Part shown: positions 1 through 7,934 of the stretch, in pieces | Layout of the letters: each line of letters starts with the position of its first letter | Position numbering within the stretch: the first letter of the stretch is position 1 | DNA from: a bacterium | GTDB taxonomy: Bacteria; Patescibacteriota; Minisyncoccia; UBA6257; JAGOQP01 | Length of the DNA: 34,056 nucleotides | Direction of reading: 5' to 3' | Assembly: GCA_021780615.1 (NCBI GenBank) | Contig: JAJXYJ010000014.1 | Span: 1-34,056 of the forward strand | Position numbers and translations under genes: made by a program | Notes under the pieces: generated by a model | What the model saw: the letters and a program-made list of their open reading frames with translations, nothing else | What the model was told of the DNA's origin: nothing | The model's database searches: none

Positions 1-2
1 TG

Positions 3-2270
3 TTACCTAACACCACGTATTACTTCCGCGTTGATGCGCAGAATCAGTATGGTACTACCCATGGTTCAACATTAAGTTTTACCACTCAAAATATCGTAAC
101 GGGTAATGCGCCCCTTGTTACAACAACAGGATCGACTAACGTTGCCCAAAGTTCTGCTACGCTTAACGGACAGGTAAATCCCAATGGCGCTACAACCAAT
201 TACTGGTTTGAATATGGCACGACGCAATCATTTGGCAATACGACGTCCATGCAGTCAGCGGGAGCGGGGAGTTCATTTATAAGCGCCTCAGCCCCGATTT
301 CTGGCTTGGCACCGAGCACCACGTATTACTTCCGCGTTGATGCGCAGAATCAGTACGGCACTACAAATGGATCAATCTTGAGCTTCACCACTCAATCGGG
401 CGGTGGTAGTACTGGTAATGCACCATTGATTATTACCAATGTGGCGACAAACATATCTCAGTATGGCGCTACACTTAACGGACAAGTAAATCCTAATGGC
501 GCCACGACCAATTACTGGTTTGAATATGGCACGACGCAATCATTTGGCAATACGACGTCCATGCAGTCAGCGGGAGCGGGGAGTTCATACAGCAATGTTT
601 CTGTACCAGTTTCCGGCTTGGCACCAAACACCACGTATTACTTCCGCGTTGATGCGCAGAATCAGTATGGTACTACCCATGGTTCAACATTAAGTTTTAC
701 CACTCAAAATATCGTAACGGGTAATGCGCCCCTTGTTACAACAACAGGATCGACTAACGTTGCCCAAAGTTCTGCTACGCTTAACGGACAGGTAAATCCC
801 AATGGCGCTACAACCAACTATTGGTTTGAATATGGCACCACGCAATCATTTGGCAATACGACGTCCATGCAGTCAGCAGGAGCAGGCAGTTCATATCTCA
901 ATGTGACCGTGCCAATTTCTGGCTTGATACAAAACACCACCTACTACTTCCGCGTTGATGCGCAAAATCAGTATGGCACGACGAATGGATCAATTTTGAG
1001 TTTTTATACACAGGCGGGATACAGTAATATGCCGAGCGTTACGACGCTTCAGGCAAGTTCCATATCGGGATATTCCGCGCAACTGAACGGCTACGTTGAT
1101 CCGCAGGGATCTGCTACAACGTATTGGTTTGAATATGGTACGAACCAGTCGTTGGGCATGCAAACACAATCACAGAGTACCTCGGGCGCGGCTAATATAT
1201 CCTCGTATGTTTCTGGATTACAACAGAATGCAACCTACTATTTCCGCGTTGATGCGCAGAATCAGTATGGTACCGTGTATGGATCCATTCTTAGTTTTTC
1301 CACATACCAAGGGGGGAATTATGGAAGTCAGCCAATAGCAAACACAAGCTCTGCAACAAATATTACTAACAATTCATCTCAATTAAACGGTACTATTAAT
1401 TCAAACAACACTTATACCAGTTACTGGTTTGAATATGGCACTACGCAATCATTGGGTAATACCACTGTCTCCCAGTCAGCAGGTTCGGGAAGTGGTAGCT
1501 ATAGCGTTTCCGCGCAGATTTATAACCTTTCACCGAACACCACCTATTATTTCCGCGTTGATGCGCAGAATCAGTATGGTACGGCATACGGAGGCATCCT
1601 TTCATTTTATACCAGTTCCGGAAGTGGCTGTTATGGATCAGGATGTAATAACAATACTGTTGCGCCGTATGTACAAACATATAACGCATCAGGTATCACA
1701 CAGACAACGGCAACATTGTATGGTTCGGTAAATCCAAATGGAACCACGGCAACGGGATGGTTTGAGTATGGCACTGATCCTAATAATTTAGTTAATCGGA
1801 CCAACACGATTAGTATCTATAGCTATACCACCGCAACGAATATGCAGATGTCCATCTCAAATTTGCAGGCGGGCACGACATATTATTTCCGCGCGGCGGC
1901 AAGTAACTATCTAGGCACTTCATATGGTTCAACGTTAAGTTTTACCGCATTTGGACAAACGACCAATGGTCAGGTACCGGTGGCAACTACTAAAGCGGCG
2001 ACCTATATTTCACAAAATTCCGCACTCTTAAACGGTACGGTTAATCCGAATGGCACTGCCGCAACGAACGCATGGTTTGAATATGGCACGTCGCCCTCTC
2101 TTGGATCGCGCACCATAAGCCAGCCAGTCGGATACGGTACACAGGACGCAGTGGTATCAGCGGCGGCAACTGGCCTTATGCCCGGAACGACATACTACTA
2201 CCGCATTGTGGCTCAAAATACCTATGGTTCAACGTATGGCTTTATCTTGGGCTTTACTACCCCGGGAACA
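3..2270 (+). repeat. About eight tandem ~300-bp protein-coding repeats, some near-identical at DNA level
   Basis: Window bases ~10-270 recur almost verbatim at ~628-890; 'ttccgcgttgatgcgcagaatcagtatgg' recurs in most units. Confidence 0.9.
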
Positions 2271-2876
2271 ACTATTGTTCCTAACAACGGTGGCACCAAT
2301 ACCATTATCGTGAATACCACGAGCTTTGGTGGCGGACAATCGTGTGTGCTTATTGTGCCGACTATTTCAAACGATAAGTTAAATGCCGGTGATCCGTTCA
2401 CCTACACTTTCACCTATCGCAACGGATGTACCTACAATCTTTCCAATGCGTATGCAAAGATTATTCTTCCGACCGAAGTTACCTATATCTCTACTAATTA
2501 TCCGCTCTTCCAGAAAGATTCAAATGGCATCACCTATAATTTGGGAACATTGGTTCCCGGAGCACAGGGAGCTATTAGTATTCAAGGGACGGTCAATACG
2601 GCTGCTATACAGGGAGACATTCTCATCTTCAGTTCGGTCCTCAATTATAGCGATGCAAAGTTACACCCGCAGTCAATCAGTTCATATCTTACCGCTCAAA
2701 TTCTTTCAGGTAAGAACTTGTCGGCAAGCATCTTTGATGCCTTCCGCTCGCTCTTCGGATCATGGTGGTTCTCATTATTGCTCTTGTTGATTATTATCTT
2801 CCTCATTTTATGGTTTGCCTTTTCTAAAAAAAGGAACACTCCTGTTGAAGATGATGTTGATGTGCTCAAGGCATAA
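3..2876 (+). CDS. Repeat-rich cell-surface protein, 5'-truncated by window, Fn3-like ~100-aa repeats, C-terminal TM anchor
   Basis: Frame stays open from base 3 through the listed ORF (249..2876). Recurrent NPNGxxTxYWFEYGT...TTYYFRVDAQNQYGT modules; C-terminal WWFSLLLLLIIIFLILWFAFSKKR TM segment plus acidic tail. Confidence 0.9.
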   Translation, partial: LPNTTYYFRVDAQNQYGTTHGSTLSFTTQNIVTGNAPLVTTTGSTNVAQSSATLNGQVNPNGATTNYWFEYGTTQSFGNTTSMQSAGAGSSFISASAPISGLAPSTTYYFRVDAQNQYGTTNGSILSFTTQSGGGSTGNAPLIITNVATNISQYGATLNGQVNPNGATTNYWFEYGTTQSFGNTTSMQSAGAGSSYSNVSVPVSGLAPNTTYYFRVDAQNQYGTTHGSTLSFTTQNIVTGNAPLVTTTGSTNVAQSSATLNGQVNPNGATTNYWFEYGTTQSFGNTTSMQSAGAGSSYLNVTVPISGLIQNTTYYFRVDAQNQYGTTNGSILSFYTQAGYSNMPSVTTLQASSISGYSAQLNGYVDPQGSATTYWFEYGTNQSLGMQTQSQSTSGAANISSYVSGLQQNATYYFRVDAQNQYGTVYGSILSFSTYQGGNYGSQPIANTSSATNITNNSSQLNGTINSNNTYTSYWFEYGTTQSLGNTTVSQSAGSGSGSYSVSAQIYNLSPNTTYYFRVDAQNQYGTAYGGILSFYTSSGSGCYGSGCNNNTVAPYVQTYNASGITQTTATLYGSVNPNGTTATGWFEYGTDPNNLVNRTNTISIYSYTTATNMQMSISNLQAGTTYYFRAAASNYLGTSYGSTLSFTAFGQTTNGQVPVATTKAATYISQNSALLNGTVNPNGTAATNAWFEYGTSPSLGSRTISQPVGYGTQDAVVSAAATGLMPGTTYYYRIVAQNTYGSTYGFILGFTTPGTTIVPNNGGTNTIIVNTTSFGGGQSCVLIVPTISNDKLNAGDPFTYTFTYRNGCTYNLSNAYAKIILPTEVTYISTNYPLFQKDSNGITYNLGTLVPGAQGAISIQGTVNTAAIQGDILIFSSVLNYSDAKLHPQSISSYLTAQILSGKNLSASIFDAFRSLFGSWWFSLLLLLIIIFLILWFAFSKKRNTPVEDDVDVLKA

Positions 2877-2917
2877 GATGATTGTTATGAGTAATCAGTT
2901 ACTCTAGCTTGTTAAAA

Positions 2918-2960
2918 AATCACTACAAAGCCGCCTATCATAGGCGGCTTTGTAGTGATT
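2918..2960. terminator. Intrinsic terminator, 20-bp perfect stem, 3-nt loop
   Basis: aatcactacaaagccgccta-tca-taggcggctttgtagtgatt. Confidence 0.85.
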
Positions 2961-2994
2961 GACAGTATTAATATAACCCTGTATACTCCATACA

Positions 2995-3107
2995 AAGTCT
3001 GCAGACAGTAGGTCCGCCGGAGGCGGATAATGTCATTGATACATGGCACCTACCGAGGATATAACTCTTTTTTGTCGCGACTTTTAATATGCAAAGGTCG
3101 TTTTTTT
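2995..3107 (+). promoter_or_regulatory. L10-type ribosomal protein leader followed by intrinsic terminator/attenuator
   Basis: agacagtaggt...ggcacctaccgagg upstream of rplJ resembles bacterial L10 leaders; then cgactttt..aaaggtcgttttttt hairpin+U-tract at 3078-3107. Confidence 0.7.
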
Positions 3108-3128
3108 ATCTGGTAGATATAACACCGT

Positions 3129-3632
3129 ATGAAATCAAAAATACAAAAAAATAAAGAAATAGAAAACGTGAGTGCGTTGGCGCAGAAAGCCCAATCAGTT
3201 CTTTTTGTTGATTTTACCAAAACACCCGTATCTGAAATCACTGCTCTTAAAAATAGTCTTCGAGCACTTGGGGCGACGTATAAAGTTATTAAAAAGAGAT
3301 TGTTGGCGCGCGTACTTGCTCAACACAACATATCAGCTGACGTGTTGCAGTTTGAAAAACAGGTAGCGGCGATATTTTCCAGCAAGGATATTTCGAGCAT
3401 TGCTAATCCAGTGGCAAGTTTTGCAAAGGAGGCAGTCAAGAAAAATATGCAGTTTCAGATGTTGGGCGGATATGATGGGCAGGCACACTTGTTCTTTGCG
3501 CAGGAAGAAATCAAACGCATCGGACAGTTACCGTCTCGTGACGTGCTCATTGCGCAGTTTGCAGGCCTCTTAAAAGCTCCCATGAATCAGTTGGCATATG
3601 TGCTTTCAAAAGTGGGAGAAGGGAAGAAGTAG
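3129..3632 (+). CDS. rplJ: 50S ribosomal protein L10
   Basis: 167 aa; VLFVDFTKTPVSEITALKNSLRALGATYKVIKKRLLARVL; followed by L7/L12. Confidence 0.95.
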   Translation: MKSKIQKNKEIENVSALAQKAQSVLFVDFTKTPVSEITALKNSLRALGATYKVIKKRLLARVLAQHNISADVLQFEKQVAAIFSSKDISSIANPVASFAKEAVKKNMQFQMLGGYDGQAHLFFAQEEIKRIGQLPSRDVLIAQFAGLLKAPMNQLAYVLSKVGEGKK

Positions 3633-3639
3633 AAAGTAT

Positions 3640-3840
3640 TAAGGAATAAGTATGAAGAAGTAAGGAAGAATTAAAATCCCAAATTACAAATTCTACATAA
3701 TAAATAATCCGCCAACTGGCGGACTGAATCAAAAATAAATTTGTTTTTATTGTTGGCATTTGGATATTATCTGATACTTGGTGCTTGAGATTTGGGATTT
3801 CCTTATTCCACACTACTAACTCCTTACTACTCCTTTGTAT
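3640..3840. repeat. Long imperfect inverted-repeat intergenic element with central TCCGCC-AACT-GGCGGA hairpin
   Basis: Left arm ~'attaaggaataag...aaaatcccaaatt' inversely matches right arm '...gatttgggatttccttattcc...'; central hairpin 3708-3723. Confidence 0.6.
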
Positions 3841-3861
3841 ATCATTAACTAACACATTACT

Positions 3862-4233
3862 ATGAACGAAAAATTTAAAGACATCGTTGAAAAAATAGAA
3901 TCAATGACGACGCTTGAAATAGCGGATTTAGTGAAAGCATTGGAGGAGAAGTTTGGCGTATCAGCGGCAATGCCGGTTGGCGCAGGGGCCGCGGGTGCGG
4001 GAGCTGCCGCCGCAGAAGAAAAAACTTCATTTAACGTTGTGTTAAAGAGCGGTGGTGAACAGAAAATTAATGTCATCAAAGCGGTAAAGGAAATCACCGG
4101 TCTCGGTCTTAAAGAGGCAAAAGATTTGGTTGATGGTGCACCAAAGCCTATAAAGGAGAATGTTAAGAAAGAAGAGGCTGAAGAAATGAAAAAGAAACTT
4201 GAAGACGTTGGTGCTGTTGTTGAATTACAATAG
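3862..4233 (+). CDS. rplL: 50S ribosomal protein L7/L12
   Basis: 123 aa; alanine-rich hinge and [47 protein letters not shown]. Confidence 0.98.
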   Translation: MNEKFKDIVEKIESMTTLEIADLVKALEEKFGVSAAMPVGAGAAGAGAAAAEEKTSFNVVLKSGGEQKINVIKAVKEITGLGLKEAKDLVDGAPKPIKENVKKEEAEEMKKKLEDVGAVVELQ

Positions 4234-4257
4234 TATATCAATGTGCTTTTGTGCCTT

Positions 4258-4288
4258 AAAACCCGCCGTTGCAAAATGGCGGGTTTTT
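4258..4288 (+). terminator. Intrinsic terminator after rplL
   Basis: aaaacccgcc-gttgcaaaat-ggcgggttttt. Confidence 0.9.
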
Positions 4289-4344
4289 AGATACACTGCA
4301 GGTTACGTTGGTACGTAAAACGAGCCCTGTAGCCTATCTTTATT

Positions 4345-4378
4345 GGGGCGTTTAGCGTAGCTGGTTAGAGCGTTGTAT
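4345..4378 (+). pseudogene. Truncated tRNA 5'-half-like sequence
   Basis: ggggcgtttagcgtagctggttagagcg resembles acceptor+D-arm; no matching 3' half follows. Confidence 0.55.
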
Positions 4379-4398
4379 CATTACCTCGTTAAAGGACA

Positions 4399-4425
4399 CT
4401 TAGTTTAGTGGTAGAACGTCGCATT
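4399..4425 (+). pseudogene. Truncated copy of tRNA-Val 5' half
   Basis: 27-nt exact match (cttagtttagtggtagaacgtcgcatt) to 4452-4478 of the intact tRNA-Val, 53 bp upstream; match ends in the anticodon loop. Confidence 0.8.
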
Positions 4426-4446
4426 GTTACCCTATTAGATACAAAT

Positions 4447-4518
4447 GCACCCTTAGTTTAGTGGTAGAACGTCGCATTCACATTGCGAAGGTCGTAGGTT
4501 CGATCCCTACAGGGTGCA
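4447..4518 (+). tRNA. tRNA-Val(CAC)
   Basis: Acceptor GCACCCT/AGGGTGC, anticodon arm TCGCA-TTCACAT-TGCGA, T-arm GTAGGTTCGATCCCTAC. Confidence 0.9.
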
Positions 4519-4550
4519 CAGGATTGATCTAACGGGGCGGGTTGCAAAGG

Positions 4551-4615
4551 GTTTAAGAGCAGTTGACTGCTTTTAAACGGGCATCCTGCTATCGCGAAGC
4601 GATAGCAGGATGCCC
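4551..4615. repeat. Two back-to-back hairpins downstream of tRNA-Val
   Basis: gtttaagagcag..ctgcttttaaac (4551-4578) and perfect 17-bp stem gggcatcctgctatcgc-gaa-gcgatagcaggatgccc (4579-4615). Confidence 0.75.
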
Positions 4616-4683
4616 TGGAACGTAAGTTTTTTGCCAGTCGGCGGACCCTACCAGGCGCACAGATATAACTTCTCGAAAGCTTT

Positions 4684-5325
4684 ATGAAATTTAAAAATGT
4701 CACTATTCGTTTTGTGGACGGTTATGCTATTAGGCAGTTTTTTGATACCGATTTTAACTCTTTTCATTTTAACCAAGGAGACTCGCTTAACTTTGATTCA
4801 AAACGATATATTCCAAAGGGGGAGGCATGGTGCGACGCGGCACTCAAAGATGAGGTTGCATTTTTGGCAAAGGTTGAATTATCTACCATTTCCAGTCGCG
4901 CGCAGGCGGTAAAAAAATTTACTCAAAAAGGAGTGATTCCTGATTTTAAGATACATAAAAGTAGGCAAGGAAAAAATAATATTGTACTTGTGGATGGAAG
5001 CATAGTGCGGCAATATATTGATCCATGGTTTGTGTGCGGTGGGCACGCATACGTGTATGCGTACATTCCTCAAAACGAGATTTGGATTGATGCAAAAATG
5101 GATGCTCGTGATATCCCTCATGTGATAGTACATGAAGCCTTAGAACAAAATCTGATGCATCTCAAGAAAAAAACGTATGATAGCGCCCATGAGTATGCCA
5201 CAGTTGCGGAGCGGGAATCACGCCGTACTGCCGGAGGATCGTATCCCGGAGAAGATGCGTTTCCCTTTGTGAGCTTAAAAAAGATGATACAATCATTTTA
5301 TGTCAGAGGATCAAAAAAAAGATAA
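4684..5325 (+). CDS. Hypothetical protein with metallopeptidase-like HExxE...H...E pattern
   Basis: 213 aa; VIVHEALEQNLMHLKKKTYDSAHEYATVAERESRR. Confidence 0.7.
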   Translation: MKFKNVTIRFVDGYAIRQFFDTDFNSFHFNQGDSLNFDSKRYIPKGEAWCDAALKDEVAFLAKVELSTISSRAQAVKKFTQKGVIPDFKIHKSRQGKNNIVLVDGSIVRQYIDPWFVCGGHAYVYAYIPQNEIWIDAKMDARDIPHVIVHEALEQNLMHLKKKTYDSAHEYATVAERESRRTAGGSYPGEDAFPFVSLKKMIQSFYVRGSKKR

Positions 5326-5824
5326 TAAAGTATATGTGAAACATGCGGTGCAATCACCGGGACTATGCGGACCTTCTTCGCTCAAGATTTTGTTGTCTCA
5401 TTTTGATAAAACATACAGCGAAGAGCAGATGATGCAACTTGCATCAGCGACGATGAATGTGGGAACCGAACACGAGGGGATGATTCAAGCCGCCAAAGAA
5501 ATCGGTGGATTTGTGTTTGCAAAAGAGGGAGGCACTATAGAAGAGTTGACGTATTTTATTGAAAAAGAAAACCTTCCCGTTATTATTGGATGGTTTGATA
5601 GGGATGGTGATCATTATAGTGTGGTCATTTCAGTGACCGATAAAAATATTGTTATTTCCGATCCAGCAGTAGATGATCCGGAACGATGGGTGGATAAAGA
5701 AATGTTTCCTGATGTGTGGTTTGATTTTGTGGGTGCTGATGGACGCACGGTATCATGGGGATGGTATATGGTTGTGACATTTGAAAAGAAACATTTTCCC
5801 ATTGAAGGAGGGTACTATTACTAA
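5300..5824 (+). CDS. C39-like/papain-fold cysteine peptidase domain protein
   Basis: 174 aa; QSPGLCGPSSLKILLSHF (Cys motif), DRDGDHYSVVISV (His), VISDPAVDDPERW (Asp); starts inside the preceding ORF. Confidence 0.7.
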   Translation: MSEDQKKDNKVYVKHAVQSPGLCGPSSLKILLSHFDKTYSEEQMMQLASATMNVGTEHEGMIQAAKEIGGFVFAKEGGTIEELTYFIEKENLPVIIGWFDRDGDHYSVVISVTDKNIVISDPAVDDPERWVDKEMFPDVWFDFVGADGRTVSWGWYMVVTFEKKHFPIEGGYYY

Positions 5825-5913
5825 TATTTCTTTTCTTGATTTTGAATATCATAAGAATATTTTTTTGACGAGCGTCAAGTTTATCCGTATGTAGTGTATG
5901 CAACGGAAGTGGT

Positions 5914-5942
5914 ACACCATGTCTTAAAAACATGGTGTTTTA
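5914..5942 (+). terminator. Intrinsic terminator
   Basis: acaccatgt..acatggtgttttagtt. Confidence 0.7.
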
Positions 5943-5943
5943 G

Positions 5944-6030
5944 TTATCCACAGTAAGGTGGTTGCATAGAACGTAATAGTGTATATAATGAATAGATAAG
6001 TGGGGAAAAGTGGATAACTGTGTGGATAAG
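5944..6030. promoter_or_regulatory. GTGGATAA/TTATCCACA box cluster upstream of mraZ (MraZ boxes and/or DnaA boxes)
   Basis: TTATCCACA at 5944-5952; GTGGGGAA at 6000, GTGGATAA at 6010 and 6022 (tgtggataa 6021-6029 is an exact inverted TTATCCACA). Confidence 0.6.
5962..5989 (+). promoter_or_regulatory. Sigma70-type promoter for mraZ/dcw segment
   Basis: TTGCAT-16 bp-TATAAT. Confidence 0.65.
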
Positions 6031-6062
6031 CAGGAAAATCCATTATATAGTGCGCCTTTTTA

Positions 6063-6509
6063 ATGCACCACTCTCATATGTTTCTTGGTGAATTCAAACA
6101 CAACATAGACAACAAGGGGAGAGTTGCCATTCCGGTAAAGTTTCGAACAAAACTTGAAGGTGGTGCTATTTTAACGCGCGGTCTCGATCATTGTTTGTTT
6201 CTTTTGCCGCAACGAGAGTGGGATGCGTTAGTTGAAAAACTTATGCGTCTGCCAATTGCACAAGCAGGGTCTCGAGCATTTGTCCGTCTGATGCTTTCAG
6301 GGGCAAGTGATGTGGAATTTGATGTACAGGGAAGAGTGTTGGTTCCTGAACATTTAAGAACGTATGCGCATTTAACAAAACGCGTGACGGTGACGGGGCT
6401 CTATAATCGCATTGAACTCTGGGATGATGGTGAATGGAGAAAGTACAAAACAAAAACAGAACAAGAATCAGATGAAATCGCCGAAAAACTGGGGGAGCTA
6501 GGAATCTAG
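6063..6509 (+). CDS. mraZ: Transcriptional regulator MraZ
   Basis: 148 aa; FLGEFKHNIDNKGRVAIPVKFRTKLE...VQGRVLVPEHLRTYAHL; followed by rsmH. Confidence 0.95.
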   Translation: MHHSHMFLGEFKHNIDNKGRVAIPVKFRTKLEGGAILTRGLDHCLFLLPQREWDALVEKLMRLPIAQAGSRAFVRLMLSGASDVEFDVQGRVLVPEHLRTYAHLTKRVTVTGLYNRIELWDDGEWRKYKTKTEQESDEIAEKLGELGI

Positions 6510-6516
6510 GAATAGA

Positions 6517-6610
6517 AGTTTTCAATTATCAATTATCAGTTTTCAATCAATGAGACAATGTTAAAATTTCATAATTGCGTTTCATTGGAAATTGATTATT
6601 GGAAATTATA
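6517..6610. repeat. AT-rich inverted-repeat intergenic element
   Basis: ttttcaattatcaattatcagttttcaatcaatgagacaat...ttcattggaaattgattattggaaatta; related element before dnaK. Confidence 0.55.
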
Positions 6611-6615
6611 GTCGT

Positions 6616-7512
6616 ATGCACATTCCCGTTCTTTTACATGAAGTTATAACTCAATTAGGTTGCCAACCGGGGAAATTTATAATCGACGGCACGCTTGATG
6701 GGGGAGGCCATGCGCACGAAATTATTGCACGCATTATGCCCGACGGACTGTTTCTGGGCGTTGACTGGGACAGTGGCATGGTGGCGCGCACGCAACAGAT
6801 GCTCCGTCAGACGTATGCATTAGTGCCACAGGCATCACTGCAATTTGCCCATAGTTCCTATGAGCACATTGGATCACTTTTGCGGGAAAAAAATTTACCG
6901 CTTGCCGATGGGGTACTATTGGATCTGGGATTTTCATCATTGCAAATGGAGGATGCTCATCGGGGCATGAGTTTTCAAAATGATGGTCCGCTTGATATGC
7001 GCTATGACATAGAAAGCGGCGAACCAGCGTCGGTGATAGTTAATACGTATCGCGAAGAAGAGTTGGCTGACATGATTTGGAAGTATGGAGAGGAGCGATT
7101 TTCACGTCGTATCGCACGCGCTATCGTAGATGCGCGGATGCGGGAAAAAATTATGACGACCGGCGTGCTTGCTCAAATTATTTTTCATGCAATGCCTTCT
7201 CAGGCACGCCATGGCAAAATCAATCCCGCGACAAAAACATTTCAGGCACTGCGCATTTTTGTAAATCATGAACTCGATAACCTTTCTTTATTCCTTGCTT
7301 CAGTGCGTGGTGTAGTTCGACCCGGTGGTCGAGTGGCTATTATCACCTTCCATTCGTTGGAAGATCGTATGGTAAAACACACCTATCGGGATATGCAACG
7401 GCGTGGATGGGGAACGGTTATCACCAAAAAGCCCATTATTCCTTCGGAAAATGAACGTAGTACAAACCGCTTGAGTAGATCAGCAAAACTTCGTGTCATT
7501 GAAATACAATAA
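6616..7512 (+). CDS. rsmH: 16S rRNA (cytosine1402-N4)-methyltransferase
   Basis: MHIPVLLHEVITQL...IDGTLDGGGHAHEI...LLDLGFSSLQMEDAHRGMSF...ITFHSLEDRMVKH. Listed ORF starts at 6592; the internal Met fits family start. Confidence 0.96.
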   Translation: MHIPVLLHEVITQLGCQPGKFIIDGTLDGGGHAHEIIARIMPDGLFLGVDWDSGMVARTQQMLRQTYALVPQASLQFAHSSYEHIGSLLREKNLPLADGVLLDLGFSSLQMEDAHRGMSFQNDGPLDMRYDIESGEPASVIVNTYREEELADMIWKYGEERFSRRIARAIVDARMREKIMTTGVLAQIIFHAMPSQARHGKINPATKTFQALRIFVNHELDNLSLFLASVRGVVRPGGRVAIITFHSLEDRMVKHTYRDMQRRGWGTVITKKPIIPSENERSTNRLSRSAKLRVIEIQ

Positions 7513-7571
7513 TATAAAAATAAGGTCGATACATAGTAATCATAATTGATAATAAGGATCGCAATAATCAT

Positions 7572-7886
7572 ATGACCGTTATAGAATTTCGTTCTCGCGA
7601 CATAAAAATAAATTATTTCATCACCGGACTCATTGTGTCTGTGGTTGGATGTGCATTGTGGAATATTTTCCTGTATAATAGTGTCACGACTGTGCGTCAC
7701 AATATTGATACGGCAGCAAATACACTTGAACAGGCACAGGTCCAGAATGCAGAATTAAAAAATTCATTGTACAGCATAACTGATGGCACGGGTCAGGAAG
7801 CATTTCTCCAATCGCGCGGTTTGGTGTTGGATAAAAGTCCTCAGTACAGCAAAACACCGCTGGTAGTATCGCGGGATGCTTTTTGA
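7572..7886 (+). CDS. FtsL-like / septum formation initiator-like membrane protein
   Basis: 104 aa, one TM then coiled coil, between rsmH and ftsI. Confidence 0.6.
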   Translation: MTVIEFRSRDIKINYFITGLIVSVVGCALWNIFLYNSVTTVRHNIDTAANTLEQAQVQNAELKNSLYSITDGTGQEAFLQSRGLVLDKSPQYSKTPLVVSRDAF

Positions 7887-7934
7887 TGTAGTGTATCGTG
7901 TGAGCTTGTGTGTGCTGGTATAGCTACTATTTTC

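Noticed and set aside
496-1731. Alternative-frame ORFs inside the surface-protein repeats
   Set aside because: They repeat the same motif (ISALMRRISMV) because the DNA repeats; the main frame is clearly coding.
3-2270. CRISPR-like array
   Set aside because: Repeats are ~300 bp, in frame and protein-coding, with no short constant repeat/unique spacer pattern.
3849-4274. Minus-strand 141-aa ORF over rplL
   Set aside because: Antisense of a highly conserved ribosomal gene; Ser/Phe/Ala-rich shadow ORF.
4458-4703. Minus-strand 81-aa ORF (…PCRDRTYDLRNVN…)
   Set aside because: It is antisense tRNA-Val plus hairpins; typical false ORF over a tRNA.
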